From contig NZ_CP041235.1 in assembly GCF_014905115.1 (NCBI RefSeq), forward strand, positions 2,108,001 to 2,172,000: a DNA stretch of 64,000 nucleotides, given 5' to 3'. Source of the DNA: Sulfurimonas sediminis (GTDB lineage Bacteria; Campylobacterota; Campylobacteria; Campylobacterales; Sulfurimonadaceae). Positions 34,866-45,044 of the stretch are shown here, piece by piece; position 1 is the stretch's first letter; each line of letters opens with the position of its first letter. The notes beneath the pieces are model-generated. The model saw only the letters and a list, made by a program, of their open reading frames with translations, made no database searches and had not been told where the DNA came from. The position numbers and the translations under genes are program-made.

Positions 34866-37366
34866 AAAATCTCCCTATCCATGACGTCTTAGAAGATGTA
34901 AAAAGCTCTCTGCAAACGAACAATACCCTTATTTTACAAGCGCCTCCGGGTGCCGGAAAGAGTACTGTTGTGCCTGTTTCTTTGCTTGATGAAGCTTGGC
35001 TAGGTAATAGAATAATCATTATGCTCGAGCCACGGCGTGTGGCTGCCCGTATGGTTGCTGCGCAAATGGCAAAGCTTCTGGGGGAACCACTGGGAGAGCG
35101 CGTGGGCTACCAGATAAAAATGGACAGTGTTTACTCAAAAAAGACCAAAATATTAGTGGTGACTGAGGCCATTTTGGTCCGTAAACTCCAGAGTAACCAA
35201 ACCTTGGATGATGTGGCTATGATTATTTTTGATGAGTTTCACGAACGCAGTATTCACACTGATTTGTCCCTTGCACTCTCTTTGCAGGTACAGGAATTCT
35301 TACGTGATGACTTGAAAATCCTCATTATGTCCGCCACACTCAATGCAAACGAAATCTCCTCCCTGCTCGGTGATGTTCCCGTGATAACTTCAAAAGGCAA
35401 GATGTTTGATGTGCAAAATATATATCTTGACATCAAAACAAAACAGCCTGATGCACGCTCTTTAAACGCTTTGCTGCTCAAAACGACACTGCAGGCACTC
35501 AAGAAGCATACAGGAGATATTTTACTCTTTTTGCCAGGAGTCAAAGAGATAAAAAATTTGCAAAACGCACTTCTGGGTGCCATTACACATAAAGATCTCC
35601 TCGTTTTACCGCTCTACTCTTCACTCTCAAAAAAAGAACAGGACAGAGCACTCTCTCCCTCCTCAAAACGAAAAATCATACTCAGCACAAACATTGCACA
35701 GACATCTCTGACCATAGAGGGTGTGACAGTCGTGATAGACTCGGGGCTGGAAAAGCTCTCACGCTACAACCATGCCAATACGATGAATCATTTGGAAATG
35801 TCCTTTATCTCAAAAGATGCCGCCGTACAAAGAGCAGGCAGAGCCGGAAGGCTCTCAAACGGAGTCTGCTACAGGCTGTGGCATGCATCAAAAATACTGC
35901 AACCGTCCACAAAACCCGAAATACTCCGAACGGATTTAAGCTCACTGATGCTGGATTTGGCTTTATGGGGTGTTGATGACTTCTGCGAACTGAAATTTTT
36001 GGACATTCCCCATCCCGACACTATTCAAAAAACAAAAAAAATTTTACAAGAGCTTGCCATGCTTGATGCCTCTTTCAAAATCACCTCTTTTGGCAAAGAT
36101 GCTCTGAGTCTGGGACTGCATCCAAGACTTGCCTATATGATTTTAAAAGCCAATGAGTTGGGTTTTGCCTATGAAGCCTGTCTGCTGGCCTCGCTTTTGG
36201 GAGAAAAAGATATTTTTAAAAATGCATCAAAAGAGAGTGACATACTGCCGCGATATATACATCTTTTTGAGCAAGACTTCAACAGTAGCTATATCCATAC
36301 ATACAGAGCCAAAGAGGTACTCCGAGAAGCAGCGCTTTTTTATAAAAAACTCAAAAATATCAAACAGGTGCCAAAGAAAAACAGTTCACTTGACAAAGAT
36401 ATACTCGGAGTGCTGCTCCTTTTTGCCTACCCTGACAGACTCGCCAGACGACGAGACCCCAACAGTAACAAATACATACTCAGCAACGCAAAAGGTGCCC
36501 TGCTTCATGAAGAAGAGACTTTGCGCAATGAAGAGTATCTGGTTGTGGCAAATCTACATGCTCATGCCAAAGACTCGCTTATAAATCTGGCATTGAGTAT
36601 AACAATGGCACAGATTGAGCAGTACTTCTCTTCCTTTATGCACATCAAACAGACAATAAACTACAACAAAGAGAGTAAAAAATTTGAGATAAAAGAAGAG
36701 ACTTACTTTTTAAAACTCCTCCTTTTTGCAAAACCCGTGCAAGTGGCAAAAGGGCAAGATTTTCAAAAACTGCTTACAGCGTTAATAAAAAAAGAGGGGC
36801 TGGAACTTTTGACATGGAGCAAAAAAGCTCTAAGATTCAAAGAACGAGTCAATTTTTTGCACCGGCATCAAGAGTTTGCAGACTTTAGTGATGCAGCACT
36901 GCTTGAAAAACTTGACCTTTGGCTGGAGCCGCATCTTGACAACATTACAAGCATAAAAGAGTTGGAAAGCTTAGATATTTATACGCTCTTACGCGCACTC
37001 TTGACATGGGAGCAGCAGCAGCTTTTGGACACCCAGGCACCCCAAAGCATTACAGTACCGAGCGGCTCAAATATTCAGATTGATTACACCGACGTGCACA
37101 AACCCTCTTTACATGTAAAGATACAAGAGGTGTTCGGACTCCATGAAACACCAAAAGTATTAAACGGTACACTCCCTTTGCAGATGCATCTCCTTACACC
37201 GGCTATGCAACCCATACAAATCACTTATGATTTAAAAAGCTTTTGGGAGAACTCTTATGCCGAGGTTGCAAAAGAGTTACGGGGGAAATACAAAAGGCAT
37301 TATTGGCCACAAAATCCTTTTGAAGCTGTTGCAACAAGTAAAACGAAAAAACGTATGCTGAAGTAA
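34862..37366 (+). CDS. hrpB: HrpB-type DEAH-box ATP-dependent helicase
   Basis: About 834 aa. Walker A APPGAGKST lies near residue 27, before the first ATG (34970), so translation must begin earlier. No ATG exists in this frame upstream; the best start is CTG at 34862, overlapping the TGA of the lipoprotein gene (CTGA) and giving LKNLPIHDVLEDV, the expected HrpB start. Further motifs: DEFHERS, SATLN, LSTNIAQTSLTIEGV and QRAGRAGRLSNGVCYRLW. The C-terminal HrpB domain includes YKRHYWPQNPF. A helicase of unknown RNA substrate; conserved but non-essential where studied. Confidence 0.88.
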   Translation: MKNLPIHDVLEDVKSSLQTNNTLILQAPPGAGKSTVVPVSLLDEAWLGNRIIIMLEPRRVAARMVAAQMAKLLGEPLGERVGYQIKMDSVYSKKTKILVVTEAILVRKLQSNQTLDDVAMIIFDEFHERSIHTDLSLALSLQVQEFLRDDLKILIMSATLNANEISSLLGDVPVITSKGKMFDVQNIYLDIKTKQPDARSLNALLLKTTLQALKKHTGDILLFLPGVKEIKNLQNALLGAITHKDLLVLPLYSSLSKKEQDRALSPSSKRKIILSTNIAQTSLTIEGVTVVIDSGLEKLSRYNHANTMNHLEMSFISKDAAVQRAGRAGRLSNGVCYRLWHASKILQPSTKPEILRTDLSSLMLDLALWGVDDFCELKFLDIPHPDTIQKTKKILQELAMLDASFKITSFGKDALSLGLHPRLAYMILKANELGFAYEACLLASLLGEKDIFKNASKESDILPRYIHLFEQDFNSSYIHTYRAKEVLREAALFYKKLKNIKQVPKKNSSLDKDILGVLLLFAYPDRLARRRDPNSNKYILSNAKGALLHEEETLRNEEYLVVANLHAHAKDSLINLALSITMAQIEQYFSSFMHIKQTINYNKESKKFEIKEETYFLKLLLFAKPVQVAKGQDFQKLLTALIKKEGLELLTWSKKALRFKERVNFLHRHQEFADFSDAALLEKLDLWLEPHLDNITSIKELESLDIYTLLRALLTWEQQQLLDTQAPQSITVPSGSNIQIDYTDVHKPSLHVKIQEVFGLHETPKVLNGTLPLQMHLLTPAMQPIQITYDLKSFWENSYAEVAKELRGKYKRHYWPQNPFEAVATSKTKKRMLK

Positions 37367-37400
37367 AATTATTTTAGGTTATTTGTGATAAAATTACAGT

Positions 37401-38321
37401 ATGTACAAAATAATAATTCTCCTCTTCACTTTTTATGCTACTTTGATAACGGCAAATGAGCCTGTCACGCCATTACCACAAAGTGTACAAGTCAATCAGG
37501 CAAAGGCGAAACTCGGGCAGGCACTCTTTTTTGACCCTATTCTTTCACATGACGGGACTGTCAACTGTGCTACATGTCATGACTTACACAGTGGCGGAGA
37601 TGACGGGCTCAAATTCTCTTTTGGTATCAGAGGACAAGAAGGCTCAGTGAATGCACCTACTGTTTATAATGCTGTTTTTAATTTTCGGCAGTTTTGGGAC
37701 GGTCGGGCAAAAGATTTGCAAGACCAAGCTGCAGGACCTATACAAAACCCTGTAGAAATGGGGGCTACATTTGAAGAAATCATTCCCAAACTCAAAAAAA
37801 GCAAATATAAAAAACTTTTTGATGCTATTTATGATGAGGGTATTACCAAAAATACTATTACCGATGCCATCGCGGAATATGAAAAAACACTCATTACCCC
37901 AAATTCCCGATTTGACAAATATCTCAGAGGCGATAAAAATGCCCTCACACAAAATGAAAAAGAGGGATATGAACTTTTTAAGTCAAAAGGATGTGTAAGC
38001 TGCCACCACGGAGAGAACATTGGCGGCAATCTTTATAACAAATTTGGTATTTTCAATGAATCTAATTCAGAGTGGCTGGGAAGATACAATATTACCCATA
38101 AAGAGCGGGACAAATACTTTTTTAAAGTCCCCTCGCTTCGCAATATTGCAAGAACGGCACCCTATTTTCATGACGGGCGTACCTATGATTTGAAAAAAGC
38201 GGTAGAAATTATGTCTCAGTATCAACTCGGTCGTCATATTACAAAAGAAGAGATTTCAAAAATAACTGCTTTTTTACAATCTCTCAACGGTGAACTTCCT
38301 AAAAATATTGAGCCCCAATGA
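37401..38321 (+). CDS. diheme cytochrome c peroxidase
   Basis: 306 aa. Signal peptide (about 1-18), first heme CATCH (in GTVNCATCHDLHSGG), second heme CVSCH, and APYFHDGRTYDLKKAVEIM near the C-terminus, as in the CcpA/MauG family. It reduces H2O2 in the periplasm with electrons from cytochrome c. Its stop overlaps the start of the next gene (ATGA). A second peroxidase of this family lies at the right end of the window. Confidence 0.9.
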   Translation: MYKIIILLFTFYATLITANEPVTPLPQSVQVNQAKAKLGQALFFDPILSHDGTVNCATCHDLHSGGDDGLKFSFGIRGQEGSVNAPTVYNAVFNFRQFWDGRAKDLQDQAAGPIQNPVEMGATFEEIIPKLKKSKYKKLFDAIYDEGITKNTITDAIAEYEKTLITPNSRFDKYLRGDKNALTQNEKEGYELFKSKGCVSCHHGENIGGNLYNKFGIFNESNSEWLGRYNITHKERDKYFFKVPSLRNIARTAPYFHDGRTYDLKKAVEIMSQYQLGRHITKEEISKITAFLQSLNGELPKNIEPQ

Positions 38322-41161
38322 CAGAAAAATTAAAGCATACCGATAAAACTACATTCATACTCTTTGTTTTCATCCTTTTTGTTTTTATAATGTTTGTAAA
38401 CGGCTATAAAATCAAAGAAAACATGAGTCATTTTTCCCTCCAAAACAATAAAATAACCCAACTGCAACTTATAGACAGAGAACTGAATGACTTTACATTC
38501 ACTGCAAATAAATTTACAAATTATGATGCAATTGACCAACAGAAAAAACAATTTGAGGAAATTTTAAAAAGCCTGCGTCAGGATATGCAAAAATACAATA
38601 AAAACACTGCACATCTTTTAGAAAAAATTGCAAAAAACTTTCAAAAAAAAGCTGATGATTTGGAATACTTCAAAGCACAAAACTCTGCTCTTATAAACAG
38701 CTCACACTTTCTTTTTGATCTGCATACGACAATTTCCAATGCAGCAGATATATCACTCCGGGCAAAAAACCTTACAAATGAGGCTCTTTTTTATATCTTG
38801 CGATATGCTTCAAGTGAATATATAGATAAAAAAACCATACAACAAAAACTTCATGAACTTAAAATAATTGCCAACAATGAAAAGAGTCAATATCTTTATA
38901 CTTTTTATATGCACGCAAAAGTAATGCTCCAAACACTCCAATCACTCAAAGAGGTTTCACAGGAAGTACAGACAAATCCGCTTTACAGGCAACTCGAAGC
39001 ACTCAAGCGTCATATAACACTTGACTATGAAAGAGACTTGCAGCACCAGACATGGCTGATGATAGTATTTTTCCTTGTCACTGTTTCTATTTTATTTGTA
39101 CTTATTTTTTCACATCTCAAATCAAACAAAACAAAAAAAGAACTTTTGGCATTTAAATATGCCATAGAACACAGTGACAACATTGTAGTCATCACGGATG
39201 CACAAAGAAATATCGTCTATGTCAACGAAACATTTGAAAAAACAACAAAATACAAAGCAGAGGAAGTACTGGGACAAAATCCAAGAATATTAAAATCAGA
39301 TATTCAGGACCCGGCTCTTTATGAAGAGCTCAATGCCAAACTTGCCAAAGGAGAAAAATGGGAGGGCCAGTTTATCAACAAACGAAAAGACGGCTCACTG
39401 TTATATGAAAAGGCTTCTATCGTTCCGATTTTTCTTCAGGGAAAACTGGTGAACTATATTGCGCTTAAGCTTGATATCACAGAATATATAGAAAAAAACA
39501 AACAGCTCGCCCAGGCTGCCAGTGTTTTTGAAAACACAGAAGAGTCCATCATCATAACAGATGCAGAGGGAAAAATCATCTCTGTCAACCGTGCTTTTAC
39601 AAATATATACGGCTACTCTTTAGCTGAAGTAAAAGGCAAAAGTCTCAAGTTTCTCCATTCGGGAGTACAGGATGCAAGTTTTTACAAAGATCTCTGGAAC
39701 CAACTGATAGAACACGGTATTTGGAAAGGAAAATTTGTCAATAAAACCAAAAACGGAGAGCTCATTCCCCTTTGGTCAACAATTAAAAAAATCACAAACT
39801 CCAGAGGCGATGTGCTCAACTATACCGCAGTACAGACCGACCTCAGAGAAATAGAAACTTCACAGGCAAAAGCGGATTTTCTTGCTTACCATGATGCGCT
39901 TACGGGGCTTTCCAATCGTGTAAACTTTGAAGAGTATTTGCAACATGCCCTCATAATAAGCAAAAGGAACAAAGATATTTTAGCTGTATTGTTTATAGAC
40001 CTGGACCGCTTTAAAATCATCAATGATACACTCGGGCATGACATAGGAGATGAAGTCCTGAAAACTGTTGCTTCAAGACTGAAAACGACACTGAGAGAAA
40101 GTGACTTTATTTCCCGTTGGGGTGGTGATGAGTTTGTTATAATTTTGGAAAACCTGACATTGGCAAGTGATGCGGCAATAGTTGCTGCGAACATTATAAA
40201 AAATCTTGAAGAACCCATACATGTAAATGAGCACTCGCTTATCACTACGGCAAGTATCGGTATAGCCGTTTATCCGCAAAACGGAGAAGATTCCCAGACA
40301 CTCATAAAACATGCCGACAGTGCGATGTATCTTGCCAAAGAGTCAGGAAAAAACAACTTTCGCTACTACACACAAGAACTTTCACGCAACATACAGCACA
40401 GACTCGACATTGACATGGCACTGCGAAACGCTTTGCAAAATAATGAACTCTTTATGGTTTTTCAACCGCAATACAAGCTAAAAACAAAAACCATCCACTC
40501 TGCTGAAGCCCTTGTTCGATGGAAAAATCCAAAACTGGGCAATGTTAGCCCTGACAAGTTTATTCCTGTCGCCGAAGAAAACGGTACGATTATCCCACTT
40601 GGATACTTCGTCTTTGAAGAATCCTGCAAGGCATTCAAACAGATGCAAAAAGCAGGCATTGCCATAGAATATATCGCCGTTAATGTTTCGAGCCTGCAGT
40701 TTAAAGAGAGAAATCTTTTAGATAATTTTTTAAAGATTGCAAACAAATATGATGTGAAACCCTCAGAAATAGAAATTGAAATTACCGAACGTTTTATCAT
40801 GGAACATACTGTTTCCAATATGAATATTTTACAAAACTTCAGAGACCATGGCTTTAAAATTTCTATTGATGATTTCGGTACAGGATATTCTTCTATGTCC
40901 TACCTCAAACAACTCCCTACCGATACCATTAAAATAGACAAATCTTTTGTCGATGACATAGCCAACGGCAGTTCGGACAATGTCATTATTGAAGCCATTA
41001 TAGCGCTGTCAAAAACACTCGGGTATATGATAGTTGCCGAAGGCATAGAAACACAAGAACAGGAAACTTTTCTTGCTCAAGCCAACTGCGATCTCGGACA
41101 AGGCTATCTTTTTTCTAAGCCGATTACATGTAAAGAGATTATTGAGAAATTTCGTAATTAA
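38318..41161 (+). CDS. PAS-PAS-GGDEF-EAL c-di-GMP signalling protein
   Basis: 947 aa. Span near 12-30, a helical periplasmic sensor of about 210 residues, a second span near 246-266, two PAS domains (about 280-400 and 405-520), a diguanylate cyclase domain with an intact GGDEF motif (SRWGGDEFVIIL) and an EAL phosphodiesterase domain with EALVRW, DDFGTGYSS and KIDKSFV. Both output domains look catalytically complete, so it could make or break c-di-GMP. The overlap with the peroxidase gene hints at a link to oxidative stress. Copies of the TACATGTAA motif lie at 40217 and 41124. Confidence 0.93.
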   Translation: MTEKLKHTDKTTFILFVFILFVFIMFVNGYKIKENMSHFSLQNNKITQLQLIDRELNDFTFTANKFTNYDAIDQQKKQFEEILKSLRQDMQKYNKNTAHLLEKIAKNFQKKADDLEYFKAQNSALINSSHFLFDLHTTISNAADISLRAKNLTNEALFYILRYASSEYIDKKTIQQKLHELKIIANNEKSQYLYTFYMHAKVMLQTLQSLKEVSQEVQTNPLYRQLEALKRHITLDYERDLQHQTWLMIVFFLVTVSILFVLIFSHLKSNKTKKELLAFKYAIEHSDNIVVITDAQRNIVYVNETFEKTTKYKAEEVLGQNPRILKSDIQDPALYEELNAKLAKGEKWEGQFINKRKDGSLLYEKASIVPIFLQGKLVNYIALKLDITEYIEKNKQLAQAASVFENTEESIIITDAEGKIISVNRAFTNIYGYSLAEVKGKSLKFLHSGVQDASFYKDLWNQLIEHGIWKGKFVNKTKNGELIPLWSTIKKITNSRGDVLNYTAVQTDLREIETSQAKADFLAYHDALTGLSNRVNFEEYLQHALIISKRNKDILAVLFIDLDRFKIINDTLGHDIGDEVLKTVASRLKTTLRESDFISRWGGDEFVIILENLTLASDAAIVAANIIKNLEEPIHVNEHSLITTASIGIAVYPQNGEDSQTLIKHADSAMYLAKESGKNNFRYYTQELSRNIQHRLDIDMALRNALQNNELFMVFQPQYKLKTKTIHSAEALVRWKNPKLGNVSPDKFIPVAEENGTIIPLGYFVFEESCKAFKQMQKAGIAIEYIAVNVSSLQFKERNLLDNFLKIANKYDVKPSEIEIEITERFIMEHTVSNMNILQNFRDHGFKISIDDFGTGYSSMSYLKQLPTDTIKIDKSFVDDIANGSSDNVIIEAIIALSKTLGYMIVAEGIETQEQETFLAQANCDLGQGYLFSKPITCKEIIEKFRN

Positions 41162-41180
41162 AAAGTTATAAAAAAGGTAA

Positions 41181-41255
41181 GCCCCAAAAAAGGGCCAGAG
41201 AGATTATTTTGCCAGTGCAGTTTTTGAAGCTGTAGAAAATGCAACCGCATCTGAT
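41181..41255 (-). pseudogene. remnant of the rplT 3' end with terminator-like stem
   Basis: On the minus strand, 41255-41204 encodes SDAVAFSTASKTALAK then a stop, closely matching the C-terminus of the intact L20 gene ([18 protein letters not shown]). The DNA AGATTATTTTGCCA around the stop is the same at both places. A short GCCC/GGGC stem (41181-41195) follows in the position of the real terminator. No upstream part of rplT is present. It is an old, diverged partial duplicate. Confidence 0.75.
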
Positions 41256-41298
41256 AAGCAAATTAATATAAATTTCTAAACGGTCTCAAAATTTTCTA

Positions 41299-43572
41299 TT
41301 AAATTTTAAAAGTTGTTAATTTCATATGAAGTTCATCTGTCATTACATTGAGATGTTCTGCCGCAGCAGCTATTTCTTCCACACTGTGTGCATTTGTTGA
41401 TGATATTTCATTGATTTCTTCGACTTTTCCTACAATTTCACCTACATTTCTACCTGTATCTTCAAAATCTTTAACAGTTCTATCACTTGCATCCACCGCT
41501 TTATTCACAGTTGTCACAGTAGAATTAATTCTTTCTTCCACATCTTGAGCAATTGTTACCAACTCCTGAATTTCATCAGAGTTCGAAATCATCTTATTTG
41601 AAGCATCAACTATAGACTGGACAACAACATTTATTGTCGCATTAATTTCAGAGAGTGTTTTTTGAGTTCTCTCTGCCAGTTTTCTAACTTCATCAGCTAC
41701 AACAGCAAATCCACGTCCATGTTCACCCGCTCGCGCTGCTTCTATAGCAGCATTTAAAGCAAGCAGATTTGTCTGATCTGCTATATCAGAAATAATTGTT
41801 AATACATTTTTCACTTCACTCGCGTCATGAGAAAGAGTCTCCATATTTTGTGCTAAATCTGACTCAGATTCTGCTGTTGTTTGAATTTTTGATGCTAAAG
41901 AAATAATATTGTTTTTCGCCGTTTCTAAATTTTCATTTGCATTTATAATATCATTTTTTGATTCTTGGGCCTCTGTGATTGCCGTAGCTATTTCATTTTG
42001 TATCTCTTTTGCATTTGATGTTGTTTCTTTTACTATTGCCACTGAACTTTCAACATTTTTGCCCACACTTATGGCCCTTTGTGAAAGTTCTTGTGAAATT
42101 GAAGCATTTTCTTCGGATGTTACTTTAACCTCAGAAAGTAAATCTCTTAACTGTGACATTACACGAGAAAGGTTTTGTGCGATAATCGAAACCTCATCAT
42201 TCCCTTGCATTTTCAACTCTTTTGTCAAATCAATATTTTTACCATTGGATATATGCTGAATATATTGCACAATTTTATTTAAAGGATTAATAATAATTTT
42301 ATAAATCATAAACAGTAATATTCCAACAGAAATAATAATGATAATTAAAGATATAATTAAAAGATAATTTCTTAACTTGTAGGCAGGAGCAAAGGCTTCT
42401 GCTTCATCAATCTCAGCCACAACTACCCATTTTCCCTGCCCATTAAAAATACTTAATTCTTCGTAAACACTAAGAACCGAAATACCTCTGTAATCTTTTA
42501 TAACCCCTTGTCCGCGTTTGCGTTCTCCAGTTATTACTGCCTCAGTTGAAGGTGTTTTTACTTTCCATACTCCTATTGTAGTCCCTAATTCCTGTACTAC
42601 TTTATCTTTTATCTCTTTTTGAAACCTGGAATTACTTCGCATATAGTAATCACTGCCAACGAGATAACACTCCCCACTTTTTCCTAATCCTGCTTTTTCA
42701 AAATCATCATTAAACCGCATAATAGAATTTATAACATCTACAGGCATTTGAAAAATCAGAACACCTTTTTTGATACCGTTTATAAAAATTGGTGTTGCTA
42801 TGAAAGATGCCGGTGAATTGTAACTTGGCTCATAAGGAGCAAAATCATCAAATGCGATTTCACCTTCTTTCATCCCTAAGGCTTTTTTGTACGCTCTGGC
42901 AAGTCCTGTATCGGCATAAACACCCTCTTTAAGATTTGTTGCAAAATCTTTTTCTTTAAAATCTGTATAAACAACATCTCCTCTCATGTTGACCATAAAG
43001 ATATCATACAGGCTAAAAGAGTTTAAAAACTTATCAAAAGAAGTATGATATTTTTTATGGGCGCGCATATAACTGCTGTCATATTTTGGATTAAAAACCA
43101 TTTTATTTTTTTCACCCAATTTTGCAGGATTTTTTACAATAAAAATATATTGTGCAACCAATGCATCATCTTTATGCGGTAAATACTCTTCTAACGGTTT
43201 AGGTTTTGCTGAATTTGGTACATTATAATTTACTGCATTCAAATACTCATTTTTATAATTTTTCTTTAATGCAGATTTTACTTTTTCTATATCCAGATGC
43301 AGTTCATTTTCAAGCTTATAAAAACTATTGTCTAAAGAGACAAAAGCTTCTTTTGTTCCTTCTTGTCCTGCCAAAGAAGTAAGAAGACCGCCAAGATAAT
43401 CAAAATAATTTGCAATTTCCCCATGCTTAGACACTTCTACACTGCTAAGCTTGTCAAATTCACTTTTATCTATAGCCTCTTTTGACTTCGTAATAGATAT
43501 ATAGGTAATAGCTGATGCCAATACAATAATAACCGCTATAACAACAGATACCAACTTCGTTTTGATTGTCAT
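41299..43572 (-). CDS. methyl-accepting chemotaxis protein (double-Cache type)
   Basis: 757 aa. Span near 7-27, a large periplasmic ligand domain (about 30-395) with Cache features ([46 protein letters not shown]), second span near 399-420, HAMP, then the signalling hairpin with [20 protein letters not shown] and [16 protein letters not shown]. The ligand cannot be told. A TATAAT -10 lies at 43607-43602. The gene sits between the intact rplT and the rplT tail remnant. Confidence 0.93.
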   Translation of the reverse strand: MTIKTKLVSVVIAVIIVLASAITYISITKSKEAIDKSEFDKLSSVEVSKHGEIANYFDYLGGLLTSLAGQEGTKEAFVSLDNSFYKLENELHLDIEKVKSALKKNYKNEYLNAVNYNVPNSAKPKPLEEYLPHKDDALVAQYIFIVKNPAKLGEKNKMVFNPKYDSSYMRAHKKYHTSFDKFLNSFSLYDIFMVNMRGDVVYTDFKEKDFATNLKEGVYADTGLARAYKKALGMKEGEIAFDDFAPYEPSYNSPASFIATPIFINGIKKGVLIFQMPVDVINSIMRFNDDFEKAGLGKSGECYLVGSDYYMRSNSRFQKEIKDKVVQELGTTIGVWKVKTPSTEAVITGERKRGQGVIKDYRGISVLSVYEELSIFNGQGKWVVVAEIDEAEAFAPAYKLRNYLLIISLIIIIISVGILLFMIYKIIINPLNKIVQYIQHISNGKNIDLTKELKMQGNDEVSIIAQNLSRVMSQLRDLLSEVKVTSEENASISQELSQRAISVGKNVESSVAIVKETTSNAKEIQNEIATAITEAQESKNDIINANENLETAKNNIISLASKIQTTAESESDLAQNMETLSHDASEVKNVLTIISDIADQTNLLALNAAIEAARAGEHGRGFAVVADEVRKLAERTQKTLSEINATINVVVQSIVDASNKMISNSDEIQELVTIAQDVEERINSTVTTVNKAVDASDRTVKDFEDTGRNVGEIVGKVEEINEISSTNAHSVEEIAAAAEHLNVMTDELHMKLTTFKI

Positions 43573-43601
43573 AAATTTATCCTTTTGTTTTACAGTTAAA
43601 A

Positions 43602-43607
43602 ATTATA
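43602..43607 (-). promoter_or_regulatory. -10 box of the chemoreceptor gene
   Basis: TATAAT on the minus strand within TGATATAATTT, 30 bases upstream of the ATG; a -35 is not clear, but a long A/T tract lies upstream. Confidence 0.5.
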
Positions 43608-43752
43608 TCAAAAAAAAATTTAGTTTACAATAAAATTAAACAGTATTTGATAATAACAATCACTATTAAAAATACTTAGTGTTTAAAAATATAGTATTTT
43701 ATTATACTGACTTAAAAATTGAAATGTGATGGAGAGAAGTTATAGGTAACAA

Positions 43753-43773
43753 CAAAAGCCCGAAAGGCTTTTG
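43753..43773 (-). terminator. rho-independent terminator of rpmI-rplT
   Basis: An 8-bp stem CAAAAGCC/GGCTTTTG with a 5-base loop, starting 11 bases after the rplT stop, followed by TTGTT on the minus strand. Confidence 0.7.
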
Positions 43774-43783
43774 AAATAGAAGA

Positions 43784-44143
43784 TTATTTTGCCAATGCAG
43801 CTTTAGAAGCGTCAACAACTGCACTAAATGCCGCTGCATCGTTCATAGCCATATCAGCAAGAATTTTACGATCAAGTTCGATACCGGATTTATGAAGTCC
43901 GTTCATAAAAGTTGAGTAGTTCATACCGTTTAAACGACATGCAGCATTGATACGGATAATCCATAGTTTACGGAATTCACGTTTTTTCTGCTTTCTGTCA
44001 CGGAACGCATACATTAATGAGCGTTCTATCTGCTCTTTAGCTTTTCTAAAGTGTTTACGACGACCGCTGTAAAAACCTTTCGCTAATTTTAATATTTTTT
44101 TGTGTCTTCTTCTGCGAACAACACCTGTTTTAACTCTTGGCAT
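43784..44143 (-). CDS. rplT: 50S ribosomal protein L20
   Basis: 119 aa, basic, with [22 protein letters not shown] and [21 protein letters not shown], diagnostic for L20. It binds 23S rRNA early in assembly and represses its own mRNA. It lies 109 bases downstream of rpmI; the gap can form two hairpins that may be the control site. A partial copy of its 3' end is found 2.5 kb away. Confidence 0.97.
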   Translation of the reverse strand: MPRVKTGVVRRRRHKKILKLAKGFYSGRRKHFRKAKEQIERSLMYAFRDRKQKKREFRKLWIIRINAACRLNGMNYSTFMNGLHKSGIELDRKILADMAMNDAAAFSAVVDASKAALAK

Positions 44144-44185
44144 ATTTTTCCTTTTATTTCTTTACCTAGCTACTTTTCATATAGT

Positions 44186-44232
44186 CAAGGTGCCACTCTT
44201 TGTGGTGGACTTGCCCAATTACCTAAAATTGG
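44186..44232 (-). promoter_or_regulatory. hairpins in the rpmI-rplT leader gap
   Basis: Two stems lie between rpmI and rplT: CAAG..CCAC/GTGG..CTTG at 44186-44213 and CCAATT/AATTGG at 44215-44232. L20 is known to repress this operon through RNA structure, so these are candidates for its binding site; the match to known sites has not been tested. Confidence 0.35.
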
Positions 44233-44252
44233 AGATTAATGATACTCTTAGC

Positions 44253-44447
44253 TTAGCTAACGATCATTTCCTTAATGTTTTTTGCATCTGACTTGGCAAC
44301 TACTTTTGGAGCATGTTGCTTACGACGTGTTTTTGCATCCTGTTTTGTAAGAATGTGGCTTCTAAACGCTGTTCCGCGTTTAATCTGACCGTTTTTCTTC
44401 ACTTTAAAACGCTTTACAGCGCCTTTTACCGATTTCATTTTTGGCAT
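44253..44447 (-). CDS. rpmI: 50S ribosomal protein L35
   Basis: 64 aa, basic, with [19 protein letters not shown] and [16 protein letters not shown], the L35 pattern. It is first of the rpmI-rplT operon, here split from infC by 15 kb. A TATAAT -10 lies on the minus strand at 44486-44481 and AAAGGA precedes the start. Confidence 0.96.
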   Translation of the reverse strand: MPKMKSVKGAVKRFKVKKNGQIKRGTAFRSHILTKQDAKTRRKQHAPKVVAKSDAKNIKEMIVS

Positions 44448-44521
44448 CGATAATCCTTTTCGTAAAATTTTGGAAGTGCAATTATACCAAAACTTTTCTA
44501 AAATTTTGCTATACTTCTGCC

Positions 44522-44758
44522 ATGATGATAGATAATTCCATAAAACACATACAAAATGCCCTCAAAGAACTTGACGATGCAGTCCAAAAAATCTTACTTG
44601 ACTGGAGTATTCCTCTCAATGAAAAAGACAATCTGATGCTGCCGATTTTACAGCAAAAAAGAGTTTTAGACCAGACACTCGAAGATTTAATCTACCTCAA
44701 AGAGCATCCCCCGACACCAAATCAGCCCTGCGGGATTTCTAAATATAGAGAAGATTAA
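44522..44758 (+). CDS. 78-aa acidic helical protein
   Basis: No family recognised. Soluble and helical, with [20 protein letters not shown] and a Pro-rich C-terminus ([14 protein letters not shown]). The ATG at 44522 (a second ATG follows at once) comes only seven bases after an extended -10 (TGCTATACT, 44507-44515) with no ribosome binding site, so the transcript may be leaderless. It is divergent from rpmI. An upstream in-frame ATG at 44441 overlaps the rpmI start and is unlikely. Confidence 0.55.
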   Translation: MMIDNSIKHIQNALKELDDAVQKILLDWSIPLNEKDNLMLPILQQKRVLDQTLEDLIYLKEHPPTPNQPCGISKYRED

Positions 44759-44768
44759 TAAGTAAATA

Positions 44769-44797
44769 TTGTATTTCTTCTTTAACTATGCTATAAT
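44769..44797 (+). promoter_or_regulatory. sigma-70 promoter of the interrupted lipoprotein gene
   Basis: TTGTAT (44769-44774), 17-base spacer, extended -10 TGCTATAAT (TATAAT at 44792-44797), then AAAGGAG just before the ATG at 44828. The promoter is intact although the gene is cut by the insertion sequence. Confidence 0.75.
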
Positions 44798-44827
44798 ATT
44801 TTATTATAGCTCTAAAAGGAGAATCCA

Positions 44828-45004
44828 ATGCAACGCAGAAAATTCTTACACTTGAGTGTTGCAGCAGCTGTTGTCTTACAAAATTCATTTACACTCACGG
44901 GCTGCGGTAGTGGGAACAGTGACAAAGCAGTAACAGAACCTCAAAATAGCGTTGATGCCCAAGTAGGACTTAATGAAAAATATGGGGGTCTAAAAAGTGC
45001 TTGA
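44828..45004 (+). pseudogene. truncated twin-arginine-like lipoprotein, cut by the insertion sequence
   Basis: 58 aa as read: RRKFLHLSVAAA-type signal with lipobox (LTGC), then a short polar stretch; residues from about 48 on are encoded by the left end of the insertion sequence. The original protein must have been longer. Without the element the frame would enter the right flank and stop after about 20 codons, which does not restore an obvious protein, so sequence was also lost. Function unknown. Confidence 0.65.
44969..44994 (+). repeat. left terminal inverted repeat of the insertion sequence
   Basis: 26 bases, exact reverse complement of 46003-46028. It supplies the last codons of the truncated lipoprotein gene. 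Confidence 0.9.
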
Positions 45005-45044
45005 AAGTATGCTATATTGGTAGTAAACAAAGGTTTATTTATAA

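Noticed and set aside
29150-44447. Separation of infC from rpmI-rplT as a recent rearrangement
   Set aside because: I recall the same separation in Campylobacter, so it is probably normal for the group.
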